This document shows positions 53,300 to 62,415 of a DNA stretch of 64,000 nt, one piece after another. Position 1 is the stretch's first letter; the number at the start of each line of letters is the position of its first letter. The notes below the pieces were generated by a model. It was not told where the DNA came from. It saw only the letters and a list, made by a program, of their open reading frames with translations, and made no database searches. The position numbers and the translations under genes were made by a program. Origin of the DNA: an uncultured Clostridia bacterium (GTDB taxonomy: Bacteria; Bacillota; Clostridia; Christensenellales; Borkfalkiaceae); contig CASDOP010000007.1 of the NCBI GenBank assembly GCA_949282385.1, forward strand, positions 16,593 to 80,592, written 5' to 3'.

Positions 53300-53329
53300 T
53301 ACGCATATTACACTTTGTGAGGACAACCA

Positions 53330-54307
53330 ATGAATAAAGATGTCGGAAATCTTCAGTCGTTCAGAAAGAGCATAAAGCTCGTCGACGCAACGCTGCGCGA
53401 CGGCGGCATAGTAAATTCTTTCTATTTTCCCGAAGGATTTGCAAAGGCGCTCTATAACGCCAATCTCGAGGCGGGCGTTGACATTATGGAGTTCGGCTAC
53501 AAGGTATCCAAAAAGCTGTTCGACGTAAACAAATTCGGAGAGTGGAAATTCTGCGACGAGGAAAACATCCGCGCTGTCGTCGGCGATAACGCCACGGACA
53601 TGAAAATCGCAGTAATGAGCGACGTCGGCAGGGTGGATTTAAAGACGGAAGTCATCCCCAAAAAGGATTCGGTTATAGATGTTTACCGCATAGCTGCATA
53701 TTGTCATCAGGTCCCCGCCGCAATCGAGATGGTGGAATTCTGCCACAAGATGGGCTACTTTACGACCTGCAATATAATGGCTATTTCCAAAAATCAGGAA
53801 AGCGATTTAATCCGCGCGCTCGAAATACTCGCGCAGTCGCCCGTAGACGTAATCTACATAGTCGACAGTTTCGGTTCGCTCTATCCCGAAGAAATACGCC
53901 GCATATGCGACATGTACGGCGAGGTTGCGTATAAATACAACAAGCAGCTCGGCATACACGCGCACAACAATCAGCAGCTGGCGTTCGCCAACACGATAGA
54001 GGCCTGCGCCAAGGGCGTAGACTATCTCGACGCGACCGTAAGCGGCATGGGCAGAGGCGCGGGCAACTGCTACCTCGAAGCCATGCTCGGTTTTCTCAAA
54101 AATCCCAAATACAAAATGGAACCCGTGTTGAAGTTCGTCCGCGAACACATGACGCCTTTAAAGCAGAGCGGCGTCGTCTGGGGATACGACGTACCCTATC
54201 TTCTTACGGGACTCAACAATGTTCATCCCTACAACGCAATAGATTTCATCAAGGCGGGCAGGGACGATTACGAAAATTTCATTCAGGAAATTCTCGCCGT
54301 CGATTAA
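53330..54307 (+). CDS. HMGL-like/DRE-TIM metallolyase family aldolase
   Basis: 325-residue DRE-TIM barrel protein of the HMG-CoA lyase / 4-hydroxy-2-oxovalerate aldolase superfamily. The metal and catalytic signature is VDATLRDGG (D-x-T-L-R-D-G-G), with MEFGY, YIVDSFGSLYPEEI, and the metal-binding histidines in GIHAHNNQQLA; GMGRGAGNCYLEAML closes the barrel. Members like this are widespread in anaerobes with unproven substrates; candidates are 2-oxo-acid cleavage or sugar-acid breakdown. ATG 53330 follows GAGGACAACCA. Monocistronic between its own promoter and that of the str operon; no obvious terminator is seen after it. Confidence 0.85.
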   Translation: MNKDVGNLQSFRKSIKLVDATLRDGGIVNSFYFPEGFAKALYNANLEAGVDIMEFGYKVSKKLFDVNKFGEWKFCDEENIRAVVGDNATDMKIAVMSDVGRVDLKTEVIPKKDSVIDVYRIAAYCHQVPAAIEMVEFCHKMGYFTTCNIMAISKNQESDLIRALEILAQSPVDVIYIVDSFGSLYPEEIRRICDMYGEVAYKYNKQLGIHAHNNQQLAFANTIEACAKGVDYLDATVSGMGRGAGNCYLEAMLGFLKNPKYKMEPVLKFVREHMTPLKQSGVVWGYDVPYLLTGLNNVHPYNAIDFIKAGRDDYENFIQEILAVD

Positions 54308-54329
54308 AATAAAAAATCCGTCAATTTTG

Positions 54330-54358
54330 TTGACATTTCAATTTGATTTTGTTAAAAT
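54330..54358 (+). promoter_or_regulatory. str operon promoter (rpsL)
   Basis: TTGACA (54330-54335), 17 bases, TAAAAT (54353-54358), giving a leader of about 145 bases that contains a GC-poor hairpin and TTTTTTT (54414-54421). Confidence 0.88.
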
Positions 54359-54509
54359 AGCATTTGCTGTAATGATTAGCATGGGTTGCTATGCTGAAAA
54401 GTACGGCAAAGCTATTTTTTTATGCCTCTGAAATTTGCATTTAAGGGTATGCAGATTGAAGATATATTCCGCAGGTCATTGCGACCGAGTAACACAAGGA
54501 GGAACACAA

Positions 54510-54884
54510 ATGCCTACAATTAACCAGCTCATCAAACACGGAAGAGAAAAGCAGGTTTTCAAGAGCAAGTCGCCCATTCTGGACAACTGCCCTCAGAAGC
54601 GCGGCGTATGCCTTTCGGTTACGACCACCACGCCCAAGAAGCCTAACTCGGCTATCCGTAAGATTGCAAGGGTAAGACTTACCAACAAGCAGGAAGGTAC
54701 GGTTTACATTCCCGGCGAAGGACACAACCTTCAGGAACACTCGTCCGTGCTTATCCGCGGCGGAAGAGTTAAGGACCTGCCCGGCGTTCGTTACCACATC
54801 GTGCGCGGCGCGCTCGATACGGCGGGCGTTTCCAAGAGAAAGCAGTCCCGTTCGCTCTACGGCGCAAAGAAACCCAAGGCTTAA
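54510..54884 (+). CDS. rpsL: 30S ribosomal protein S12
   Basis: 124-residue S12, part of the decoding centre. Start [15 protein letters not shown] with AAGGAGGAACACAA in front; the frame reaches back to 54435 but that part is untranslated leader. The decoding loops are wild type: [14 protein letters not shown] (the streptomycin-site lysine is present) and [14 protein letters not shown]. It opens the str operon rpsL-rpsG-fusA-tuf. Confidence 0.98.
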   Translation: MPTINQLIKHGREKQVFKSKSPILDNCPQKRGVCLSVTTTTPKKPNSAIRKIARVRLTNKQEGTVYIPGEGHNLQEHSSVLIRGGRVKDLPGVRYHIVRGALDTAGVSKRKQSRSLYGAKKPKA

Positions 54885-54934
54885 TCGCCTTTTTGCAATC
54901 GTTTAAATTTCAACAATAACCATATAATTATTAA

Positions 54935-55075
54935 TGTTTATTCTTGTTGGGAATATATCTACCCTTAACCGACAAAGAATAGGCAGTATTCGCAAGAGAT
55001 TGCGGAGAAGATTTGCTACCGCAAAGCGGCAAGCAATAGCTTATTTAAGGTTAAACCCTTAATACAAATTTAAAA
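54935..55075 (+). ncRNA. structured leader RNA between rpsL and rpsG
   Basis: Three adjacent hairpins inside a closing helix. Closing TTAACC (54965-54970) with GGTTAA (55049-55054). Hairpin 1 GAATA/TATTC (54977-54991), hairpin 2 CGCAA-GAGA-TTGCG (54991-55004), hairpin 3 TTGCT-CCGC with GCGG-AGCAA (55013-55036). It sits just before the AAGGAGG of rpsG, where S7 or another protein could control translation. A TATAAT at 54923-54928 might start a separate transcript. I do not recognise it as a known leader family. Confidence 0.5.
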
Positions 55076-55089
55076 AGGAGGATTTAATT

Positions 55090-55560
55090 ATGCCCAGAAG
55101 AGGAAACGTTCCCAAGAGGGACGTATTACCCGATCCCGTGTACAATTCCAAGGTTGTAACAAAGCTCATCAACCAGATAATGTACGACGGCAAAAGAGGT
55201 ACGGCACAGAACATCGTTTACGATGCTTTTAAAATAGCGAGCGAAAAGCTCGGACAAGAGCCCATGGATATTTTCAATCAGGCAATGAACAACATCATGC
55301 CCGTATTGGAAGTAAAGGCGAGGAGAGTAGGCGGCGCGAACTACCAGGTTCCCATCGAAATCCGTCCCGAAAGAAGACAGACCCTTGCAATCCGCTGGCT
55401 GGTTAACAATACCAGAAAGCGTTCCGAAAGGGAAATGTGCAACAAACTCGCTGCAGAACTCATGGATGCGTTCAACAACACCGGCGGTTCCGTAAAGAAG
55501 AAGGAAGATACGCACAGAATGGCAGAAGCCAACAAGGCATTTGCTCATTTCAGATTCTGA
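55090..55560 (+). CDS. rpsG: 30S ribosomal protein S7
   Basis: 156-residue S7, the primary assembly protein of the 30S head. Motifs: [56 protein letters not shown] (here [16 protein letters not shown]), [13 protein letters not shown] and the C-terminal [20 protein letters not shown] 55090 follows AAAGGAGG. Length and order normal; fusA starts 14 bases later. Confidence 0.98.
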   Translation: MPRRGNVPKRDVLPDPVYNSKVVTKLINQIMYDGKRGTAQNIVYDAFKIASEKLGQEPMDIFNQAMNNIMPVLEVKARRVGGANYQVPIEIRPERRQTLAIRWLVNNTRKRSEREMCNKLAAELMDAFNNTGGSVKKKEDTHRMAEANKAFAHFRF

Positions 55561-55574
55561 TCGGAGTTTAAACT

Positions 55575-57686
55575 ATGGCAAGAGAATACGACTTATTGCA
55601 TACCAGAAACATCGGTATTATGGCGCACATAGACGCGGGCAAGACCACGACTACGGAGCGTATCCTTTACTATACCGGTATCAATCATAAAATAGGTGAA
55701 ACCCACGACGGTACCGCAACCATGGACTGGATGGTTCAGGAACAGGAGCGCGGCATAACCATCACATCCGCCGCAACTACCTGCCATTGGACGAGATCCG
55801 GCAAAACCAAGGCTGACGAATGCAGAATTAACATCATCGATACCCCGGGACACGTTGACTTCACCGTAGAAGTTGAACGTTCGCTCCGCGTACTCGACGG
55901 CGCAGTAGCAACTTTCTGCGCAAAGGGCGGCGTTGAACCCCAGTCCGAAACCGTATGGCGTCAGGCTGACAAGTACAAGGTTCCCCGCATCGCATACGTC
56001 AACAAGATGGACATCAACGGCGCCAACTTTGAAAGAGCCGTAAAGATGATGAAGGAAAGGCTCAACGCCAATCCCGTTCCCATCGAGCTTCCCATCGGCA
56101 AGGAAGATACCTTCAAAGGCATCGTTGACCTTATCGAAATGAACGCCGAAATCTACGATTCCGACGACGGCAAGCAGTACCACAAGGCAGAAATTCCCGA
56201 AGACATGCGCGACGCTGCGGAAGCGGCTCACCTCGCAATCATGGAAGCTGCCGCAGAAGGCGACGACGAACTCATGGAAAAGTTCCTTGAAACCATGGAA
56301 CTTACTCCCGACGAAATCCGCATCGGTCTGAGAAAAGCTACCATAGCTATGAAATGTACCCCCGTTCTTTGCGGTTCTTCCTACAAGAACAAGGGCGTTC
56401 AGATGCTTCTCGACGCCGTCGTTGACTTCCTTCCTTCCCCCGTCGACATCGACCACGTAAAGGGTATCAACCCCGTTACCGAAAAGGAAGAAGAGAGAAA
56501 AACTTCCGACGACGAACCTTTCTCCGGACTTGCATTCAAGATTGCAACCGACCCCTTCGTAGGTCGTCTTGCTTACTTCAGAGCATACTCCGGCGTTCTC
56601 GAGTCGGGTTCCTATGTATATAACTCCACAAAGGGCAAGAGAGAAAGAGTAGGACGTCTCGTTCAGATGCACGCAAATACCCGTATGGAAATTTCCAAGA
56701 TTTACTCGGGCGACATCTGCGCTATAGTAGGTCTTAAAGAAACGACTACGGGCGACACGCTCTGCGACGAAGCTCATCCCATCGTTCTCGAACAGATGAC
56801 TTTCTCCGACCCCGTTATTCAGCTTTCCATCGAGCCCAAGACCAAGGCAGGTCAGGAAAAGATGACCATGGCTCTTATAAAGCTCGCAGAAGAAGACCCC
56901 ACGTTCAAGACCTATACCGACCAGGAAACCGGTCAGACGATAATCGCGGGCATGGGCGAACTTCACCTCGACATCATCGTTGACAGACTTCTCCGCGAAT
57001 TCAAGGTGGAAGCAAACGTCGGCGCTCCCCAGGTTGCTTACCGCGAAACTTTCCGTCAGGCTTGCGACGCAGAAGGACTTTACAAGCGTCAGTCCGGCGG
57101 TAAAGGTCAGTACGGTCACTGCAAAATCCACCTCATTCCCGGCGAACCCGGTTCGGGCTATACCTTCGAAGACCTCACTGTCGGCGGCTCTATTCCCAAG
57201 GAATATATCCCCGCAATCGACAAGGGTATTCAGGGCGCGGCAAAGAACGGTTACCTTGCAGGCTACGAAATGGTTGACTTCAAGGTTCAGGTTTACGACG
57301 GAAGCTATCACGAGGTCGACTCCTCCGAAATGGCGTTCCAGATCGCAGGCTCCATGGCTTTCAAGGACGGTATGTCCAAGGCTAAGCCCGTTCTTCTCGA
57401 ACCCATCATGAAGGTAGAGGTCATCACTCCCGACGATTACTTCGGCGACATCATGGGCAACGTAACGGCGCGCCGCGGTACTATCGTATCGACGGACGAC
57501 CGCGCAGGCGCAAAGGTCGTCGACGCAGAAGTTCCCCTTTCGGAAATGTTCGGTTATGCAACCGATCTCCGTTCGCGCACGCAGGGTCGCGGTCAGTTCA
57601 CCATGCAGTTCGACCACTACGCAGAAGTTCCCAAGTCGGTTGCCGAAAAGGTTATCGGCGAAAGAGCGAAGAGAAACGAAAATTAA
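55575..57686 (+). CDS. fusA: elongation factor G
   Basis: 703-residue EF-G, the GTPase that moves mRNA and tRNA through the ribosome. G1 [15 protein letters not shown], switch [12 protein letters not shown]4 NKMD, G5 region CGSSYKNKG, then domains II-V ending in [24 protein letters not shown]. The domain IV tip ([12 protein letters not shown]) is intact. Codon use is strongly biased, which also creates a 717-codon open frame on the opposite strand that is not a gene. It is separated from tuf by 230 bases with a separate promoter. Confidence 0.98.
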   Translation: MAREYDLLHTRNIGIMAHIDAGKTTTTERILYYTGINHKIGETHDGTATMDWMVQEQERGITITSAATTCHWTRSGKTKADECRINIIDTPGHVDFTVEVERSLRVLDGAVATFCAKGGVEPQSETVWRQADKYKVPRIAYVNKMDINGANFERAVKMMKERLNANPVPIELPIGKEDTFKGIVDLIEMNAEIYDSDDGKQYHKAEIPEDMRDAAEAAHLAIMEAAAEGDDELMEKFLETMELTPDEIRIGLRKATIAMKCTPVLCGSSYKNKGVQMLLDAVVDFLPSPVDIDHVKGINPVTEKEEERKTSDDEPFSGLAFKIATDPFVGRLAYFRAYSGVLESGSYVYNSTKGKRERVGRLVQMHANTRMEISKIYSGDICAIVGLKETTTGDTLCDEAHPIVLEQMTFSDPVIQLSIEPKTKAGQEKMTMALIKLAEEDPTFKTYTDQETGQTIIAGMGELHLDIIVDRLLREFKVEANVGAPQVAYRETFRQACDAEGLYKRQSGGKGQYGHCKIHLIPGEPGSGYTFEDLTVGGSIPKEYIPAIDKGIQGAAKNGYLAGYEMVDFKVQVYDGSYHEVDSSEMAFQIAGSMAFKDGMSKAKPVLLEPIMKVEVITPDDYFGDIMGNVTARRGTIVSTDDRAGAKVVDAEVPLSEMFGYATDLRSRTQGRGQFTMQFDHYAEVPKSVAEKVIGERAKRNEN

Positions 57687-57773
57687 CACGGGCGTCGCAT
57701 AGCGACGATGCCGAATAAAAATTACCGCCGCAGCGCGCCGAAGCAATTTTTTGCAAAAAGCACGGAAAAATAT

Positions 57774-57802
57774 TTGTGTTTTTTGTAAATGTAAGATATA
57801 AT
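57774..57802 (+). promoter_or_regulatory. tuf promoter
   Basis: TTGTGT (57774-57779), 17 bases, TATAAT (57797-57802). The leader of about 110 bases folds: AATGATA (57845-57851) with TATCATT (57880-57886), enclosing ACGCC-AAAA-GGCGT (57862-57875). Confidence 0.78.
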
Positions 57803-57916
57803 ATACTCGACGCGCAAGGCGAAATAAATTTGCAGCAATAAGATAATGATAGATAGCTGCGACGCCAAAAGGCGTAAGTTATCATTTAAAATAAATTTTT
57901 ATAGGAGAAACTAAAA

Positions 57917-59137
57917 ATGGCAAAGGCTAAGTATGACAACAGCAAACCTCACGTTAACATCGGCACCATCGGCCACGTTGACCACGGTAAGACCACTTTG
58001 ACCGCAGCTATCACCATGGTTATGGCATGCAAGGGTCAGGCACAGAAGATGAGATACGACGAAATCGATAAGGCTCCCGAAGAGAAGGCTCGTGGTATCA
58101 CAATAAACACCGCACACGTTGAATATGAAACGACCAAGCGTCACTATGCACACGTTGACTGCCCGGGACATGCTGACTATGTCAAGAACATGATCACTGG
58201 CGCTGCTCAGATGGACGGCGCAATCCTCGTTGTTGCAGCAACCGACGGTCCCATGCCCCAGACCAAGGAGCACATCCTCCTTGCTCGTCAGGTAGGCGTT
58301 CCTTACATCGTTGTATTCCTCAACAAGTGCGACCAGATGGACGACCCCGAACTTCTCGAACTCGTTGAAATGGAAATCAGAGATACTCTTAACTCCTACG
58401 ACTTCCCCGGCGACGATACGCCCATCATCCGCGGTTCCGCACTCAAGGCTCTCGAAAAGGCAACCTCCGGCTGCTCCGACGCAGAAGTTCTTGCTGCTCC
58501 CGAATGCCAGTGCATCCTTCAGCTTATGGACACCATCGACGAGTACATCCCTACTCCCGTACGTGACACCGATAAGCCTTTCCTTCTTCCCGTCGAAGAC
58601 GTATTCACCATTTCCGGTCGTGGCACCGTTGCTACCGGTCGTGTAGAAAGAGGTGTAGCTCACGTCGGCGATCCCGCAGAAATCGTTGGTCTTATCGACA
58701 AGCCCGTTGGCACGACCATCACCGGTCTCGAAATGTTCCACAAGTCGGTTGACGAAGCTATCGCAGGCTTCAACATCGGCGCACTCCTTCGCGGTATCGA
58801 CAGAAAGGGTATCGAAAAAGGTCAGGTTCTTGCTAAGCCCGGCACTGTCAAGACGGCTACCAAGTTCGAAGCTCAGGTTTACGTCCTCAAGGCAGAAGAA
58901 GGCGGACGTCACACTCCTTTCTTCAACCACTATCGTCCTCAGTTCTTCATCAGAACTACCGACGTTACCGGTTCCATCGAGCTTCCCGCAGGCACCGAAA
59001 TGGTTATGCCCGGCGACCACGTAACCATCACTGTAGAGCTTATCAAGCCCGTTGCAGTTGAAGAAAAGCTTAAGTTCGCTATCCGTGAAGGCGGCAGAAC
59101 GGTTGGTTCCGGCGTCGTTGCTAAGCTTCTTAAGTAA
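57917..59137 (+). CDS. tuf: elongation factor Tu
   Basis: 406-residue EF-Tu, delivering aminoacyl-tRNA to the ribosome. G1 [10 protein letters not shown], switch [35 protein letters not shown] and GSALKALE are all present; domains II and III are normal up to [11 protein letters not shown]. The protein is about ten residues longer than the usual 394-397; the extra length lies after GSALKALE, in a Cys/Ala-rich stretch ([16 protein letters not shown]). ATG 57917 follows TAGGAG. Own promoter, structured leader and terminator, although it follows fusA in the classical order. Confidence 0.98.
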   Translation: MAKAKYDNSKPHVNIGTIGHVDHGKTTLTAAITMVMACKGQAQKMRYDEIDKAPEEKARGITINTAHVEYETTKRHYAHVDCPGHADYVKNMITGAAQMDGAILVVAATDGPMPQTKEHILLARQVGVPYIVVFLNKCDQMDDPELLELVEMEIRDTLNSYDFPGDDTPIIRGSALKALEKATSGCSDAEVLAAPECQCILQLMDTIDEYIPTPVRDTDKPFLLPVEDVFTISGRGTVATGRVERGVAHVGDPAEIVGLIDKPVGTTITGLEMFHKSVDEAIAGFNIGALLRGIDRKGIEKGQVLAKPGTVKTATKFEAQVYVLKAEEGGRHTPFFNHYRPQFFIRTTDVTGSIELPAGTEMVMPGDHVTITVELIKPVAVEEKLKFAIREGGRTVGSGVVAKLLK

Positions 59138-59152
59138 TTAATTAAAATAATC

Positions 59153-59185
59153 AAAAGACCTTGCCTCGCGCAAGGTCTTTTTTTT
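59153..59185 (+). terminator. tuf terminator
   Basis: 12-bp stem (59153-59164 with 59170-59181) and T run. A perfect 16-bp hairpin without T tract follows (59192-59207 with 59212-59227). Confidence 0.92.
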
Positions 59186-59227
59186 GTTAAAATTGCGGCG
59201 CGGCACAAAAATGTGCCGCGCCGCAAT

Positions 59228-59597
59228 CGTTACGGCTTAATATGTGTCAGTCGGCATGCACAAAAAATCTACGGCAATCAAAATGCGGCATGCGCAATCG
59301 ATATGCCCAACCTGTATGCAGCGACAGTTATACTGAAAAAGCGGTTCGGTCTGAGCCAATAGATATGCGCAAAAAAGCCCGCGGAAATTTAAAAATTTCC
59401 GCGGGCTTATGGTTAAAGGGGGTAGGTTATAGCAGGTATAACAGGCTTCTCCGCCGTTTTGAATTTCTACGCTTTTTTTTAAATTATATGGTCGTATCGG
59501 GCTGAACGGCGGTGCGAACTGTGTGCCGCCTTTATGCGCGAGGGACGTTTGCGTATTGAGCATTCCATGCTCAGCGGTCAGAGAGTTAGTTTGCACG
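59228..59597. other. gap without a supported gene
   Basis: Apart from the minus-strand terminator at 59369-59408 nothing is recognisable. Frames of 87 residues (plus) and 134 residues (minus, running into nth) lack ribosome sites and have Cys/Arg-rich, unprotein-like composition. Confidence 0.45.
59369..59408 (-). terminator. terminator, probably of nth
   Basis: Stem AAGCCCGCGGAAATT / AATTTCCGCGGGCTT followed on the minus strand by TTTTTTGC, about 190 bases after the nth stop. Confidence 0.75.
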
Positions 59598-60248
59598 TCA
59601 CCGCGAGTATCTTTTTGTGTTGTCGCCGCGCGTCGAGGCAAAGTAGGGGCAGAGGGGGTTGAGAGTGCAGTTTATGCAGTCAGGTTTCTGCGAATGGCAG
59701 ACTTGTCTGCCGTGGTATATAAGCCAGTGGTGCGCCTTGCTCCAGTCTGCCTGCGGTATAGCCTCCCTCAGCTGCAGTTCGGTTTTCTGCGGCGTGTCTG
59801 CATGAGCAAGCCCCAGCCTGTTCGATACTCTGAAAACGTGAGTATCCACGGCTATCGCGTCTCCTCCGAAAGCCACGGCATAAACAACGTTGGCGGTTTT
59901 CTGTCCTACGCCCGCAAGACTTTTAAGCTGCTTATGTTCACTCGGAACCTGACCTGCAAACTTTTCTACAATGTCGCGCGAGGCAGAAAGTATATGAGCC
60001 GCCTTGCTGCGGTAAAGTCCGCAACTGAATATGTATTTTTCCAGCTCCTGTTGCGATAGTTCAAGCATAGTCTCGGGGGTATTGTGTTCTTTGAACAGTT
60101 CCGCCGTTACCTTATTAACCCTTTCGTCCGTGCATTGCGCCGAAAGTATGACGGCAACGAGCAGTTCGTACGGCGTGGAATATTTCAGCGCGGGGCGCGC
60201 GTCGGGATAAAGTCTTTCAAGTTCTTTAAGTATTTCTTTTTCGTGCAT
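59598..60248 (-). CDS. nth: endonuclease III
   Basis: 216-residue base-excision repair glycosylase/lyase for oxidised pyrimidines. The helix-hairpin-helix and catalytic loop read SLAGVGQKTANVVYAVAF with the active lysine, followed by AVDTHVFRVSNRLGLA with the catalytic aspartate; the C-terminal [4Fe-4S] site is CHSQKPDCINCTLNPLCPYF (C-x6-C-x2-C-x5-C). The N terminus (KEILKELERLYPDARPAL) and LLVAVILSAQCTDERVN are standard. ATG 60248. Single gene; the tail after the last cysteine is short and basic. Confidence 0.97.
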   Translation of the reverse strand: MHEKEILKELERLYPDARPALKYSTPYELLVAVILSAQCTDERVNKVTAELFKEHNTPETMLELSQQELEKYIFSCGLYRSKAAHILSASRDIVEKFAGQVPSEHKQLKSLAGVGQKTANVVYAVAFGGDAIAVDTHVFRVSNRLGLAHADTPQKTELQLREAIPQADWSKAHHWLIYHGRQVCHSQKPDCINCTLNPLCPYFASTRGDNTKRYSR

Positions 60249-60305
60249 GTCAATATTTTATCACTTGCCGCGCTTTGGTGCAAGCATATTGCGCCATCAG
60301 CATAA

Positions 60306-60340
60306 AGCGCCGCCCGCAAACTGCGTTTGCGGGCGGCGCT
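60306..60340. other. GC-rich hairpin, possible minus-strand terminator
   Basis: 15-bp perfect stem (60306-60320 with 60326-60340); only TTTATG follows on the minus strand, so termination would be weak. It may end the DUF3343 transcript. Confidence 0.5.
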
Positions 60341-60344
60341 CGGC

Positions 60345-60605
60345 GTTATCGCAAATATAAAATTTTTCCTCTATGCGCTGTCGCGGTGCCGTTTAGTCTT
60401 CGGCGCCGTCGGCGTGGCAGGCTGTTGCGTCGCCGTCGCGGTCGTTGTTCTGTCCTCATAGTTATCGCAAATATAATTTTGCCGCAATGAACTGTCTTCT
60501 CGCGAATATCTCATGGCGAACGCCAAAACATTCTCGGCGCGAAGCCGACTGCCTAGGGCGCTTTAGCAGTTTGATGCCGCGTCATCTCATTGTCGAAATA
60601 TAAGT
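60345..60605. repeat. spaced direct repeats after the DUF3343 gene
   Basis: GTTATCGCAAATATAA is repeated exactly at 60345-60360 and 60461-60476 (116 bases apart), and a degenerate third copy (TTGTCG-AAATATAA) forms the 3' end of the DUF3343 gene near 60590-60603. No gene is supported in 60249-60581. Confidence 0.6.
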
Positions 60606-60842
60606 TTGACCGCCCGCATTCGTCATGCTCATAAAGCCGTAAAAGTTTGCGTATCTGGCCGCATCTATTAGTTTTTTGGCTCTTTCTGCCTGTTGCATAT
60701 CAACTTTAATGCTCAGACCGCAGCCGATATGCGCCTCTTTCGGCGTGTTGACGAGCGCGCACCTTATGCCCGCGCACGCAAGTTTGCGGTTGCAGTCTAT
60801 CGCCTGGGAACGCGACCTGAATACCGCCAGCATATATGTCAT
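60582..60842 (-). CDS. DUF3343 family protein
   Basis: 86-residue protein of the DUF3343 family, small proteins often found beside yedF, selD or cysteine/selenocysteine-handling genes. Seen: YMLAVFRSRSQAIDCNRKLA, GIRCALVNTPKEAHIGCGLSIKVD, and ERAKKLIDAARYANFYGFM. Two cysteines of the usual pattern are kept (CALVNTP and GCGLS). It is divergent from a cysteine desulfurase-like gene 86 bases away, a pairing known in Firmicutes and thought to concern persulfide or selenium transfer; that role is inference. The 3' end is part of a repeat array. Confidence 0.85.
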   Translation of the reverse strand: MTYMLAVFRSRSQAIDCNRKLACAGIRCALVNTPKEAHIGCGLSIKVDMQQAERAKKLIDAARYANFYGFMSMTNAGGQTYISTMR

Positions 60843-60928
60843 ATAATTAAACCTCTGTAAGTATATTTATTATGTAATTAAGCATGCGGCTGACGGAAGA
60901 AAGTCAGTCGGGGAAAGGGGGACAAGTA

Positions 60929-62053
60929 ATGATATATTTCGATAACGCCGCCACGGGCGGCTTCAAACCGGATGAGGTTCTGTGCGCGGTCAACGCCGCG
61001 CTTAAAGCGGGAGCAAATCCCGGAAGGAGCGGACATGCCCTGTCGCTCGCCTGCGCAGAGCGCCTGTTCACCGCGCGCACGCTGCTGTGCAACTTTTTTG
61101 GCGGCAGCTCGCCCGACAGAGTTGTATTCACAAAAAATTGTACTGAAGCGCTCAATATCGCCATACTCGGCACTCTCGGGGCGGGAGATAAAATAGTTAC
61201 GACCGTCGCAGAGCATAATTCCGTTCTGCGCCCGCTCAGGGTACTCGAAGATAAAGGCGCAACGGTGAAATACGCTCCGCTCGACAGTCGCGGCTACTTC
61301 GACGTTCCCGCGCTCATATCCCTTATCGATGAGGACACAAAGGCGGTTGTAATCACGCTTGCATCCAATGTGACGGGCATATCCCCCGACATATGCGCCG
61401 TCAGAGCAGCAATGCCGCCCTCGGCATATCTAATCTGCGACGGCGCGCAGGCGTGCGGACACGAAAAAATCGACATAACTTCGTCGGGCATAGACGCTCT
61501 CGCTGTGGCGGGGCATAAGGGTATGCTCGCCGCCCAGGGCAGCGGCGCGCTCATTTTTTCTGAACGCTTCAATCCCCGCCCCGTCATGTACGGCGGCACG
61601 GGCAGCGACAGCGCCAATGCGCACATGCCCGACTTTTACCCCGACAGGCTGGAAGCAGGCACGCTCAACTATCCCGCGGCAATATCGCTGGGCGAGGGCG
61701 CGCTGTACCTTACCGGCAGAATGTACGAAAACCGCGACAAGACGATTTACCTCACCGACATGCTCATTAACGGTCTGCACCGTATAAGGGGAGTAAAGGT
61801 GTTTTCCCATTCCAACCCGTACGGCATAGCTTCGTTTTCTATGGAAGGCATGCAGTCGGAGGAAGTCGCTTCGCGCCTGTCGGAAGAATACGGCATATGC
61901 GTGCGCGGCGGGTTGCACTGCGCGCCTCTGATGCACGCCGCTCTCGGCTCGGACGGACTTGTCAGGGCGTCTTTAAGTTCCTTCAACACGGCGGGAGAGG
62001 TAAATTATTTTCTCTCGGCAGTAAGCGCCCTTTCGGCGTCCTGCGGCAACTGA
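60929..62053 (+). CDS. class V aminotransferase, cysteine desulfurase/selenocysteine lyase-like
   Basis: 374-residue PLP enzyme of the CsdA/SufS-like family. It begins MIYFDNAATGGFKPDEV, has FTKNCTEALNIAILG, the cofactor pocket CDGAQACGHEKID, the PLP lysine in LAVAGHKGMLAAQGSGAL, and the mobile-loop cysteine in VRGGLHCAPLMHAALG, so sulfur (or selenium) would be transferred through a Cys persulfide. The frame reaches back to 60884, but ATG 60929 has GGGGGA upstream and gives the family start. No sufU or iscU is adjacent; the divergent neighbour is DUF3343. Confidence 0.92.
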   Translation: MIYFDNAATGGFKPDEVLCAVNAALKAGANPGRSGHALSLACAERLFTARTLLCNFFGGSSPDRVVFTKNCTEALNIAILGTLGAGDKIVTTVAEHNSVLRPLRVLEDKGATVKYAPLDSRGYFDVPALISLIDEDTKAVVITLASNVTGISPDICAVRAAMPPSAYLICDGAQACGHEKIDITSSGIDALAVAGHKGMLAAQGSGALIFSERFNPRPVMYGGTGSDSANAHMPDFYPDRLEAGTLNYPAAISLGEGALYLTGRMYENRDKTIYLTDMLINGLHRIRGVKVFSHSNPYGIASFSMEGMQSEEVASRLSEEYGICVRGGLHCAPLMHAALGSDGLVRASLSSFNTAGEVNYFLSAVSALSASCGN

Positions 62054-62080
62054 CGCGCATTTTTTGCAAAACGCGGCGCA

Positions 62081-62368
62081 TCAAATGGCTTTCAGCTGTT
62101 TTATAATCTGCTGAAGTTTGCGCTTTTTGAAACCGTCAAGGAGGGGCGCGAGAGTTGAATAAAAATTATCCAGATCGGCGTTAGTCAGCGTGCCGTCCCT
62201 CTTTCCCTGTTCCGCCTGCGCGATAATCGTCTGCAAAACCTGACCTTCGCTCTTGCCCGCAAAGGCTTTTGCTAAAGTTGCGGCAAGATTTACGGTGTTT
62301 TCCACGCTGCCGCCGTCGGCGGGCGGAGTATTCTGTCCTTTGGTGTAATTTTTAAAATCGCTCATCAT
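62081..62368 (-). CDS. small soluble protein of unknown function
   Basis: 95-residue protein, not recognised. A flexible Asn/Gly/Pro-rich N terminus (KNYTKGQNTPPADGGS) is followed by helical sequence: NLAATLAKAFAGKSEGQVLQ, LDNFYSTLAPLLDGF and the basic end KKRKLQQIIKQLKAI. No cysteines, signal or membrane segment. ATG 62368 follows GAGGTGA. It diverges from another small unknown protein only 47 bases away that also has an Ala/Glu-rich helical stretch; they may work together, as both are small and share an intergenic promoter region, but that is only context. Confidence 0.68.
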   Translation of the reverse strand: MMSDFKNYTKGQNTPPADGGSVENTVNLAATLAKAFAGKSEGQVLQTIIAQAEQGKRDGTLTNADLDNFYSTLAPLLDGFKKRKLQQIIKQLKAI

Positions 62369-62415
62369 TCACCTCGCATATAATGATAATACAGTTTATG
62401 TTGCGGGGTGTAATT

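Noticed and set aside
55593..57746. 717-codon open frame on the minus strand opposite fusA
   Set aside because: It mirrors fusA over its full length, arises from the biased codon use of that gene, has no ribosome site or promoter and translates to no recognisable protein.
57911..59020. 369-codon open frame opposite tuf
   Set aside because: Same effect; EF-Tu on the other strand is certain.
59242..59505. 87-codon frame after tuf
   Set aside because: It starts within two nested hairpin regions, has no ribosome site and is interrupted by a terminator structure for the opposite strand.
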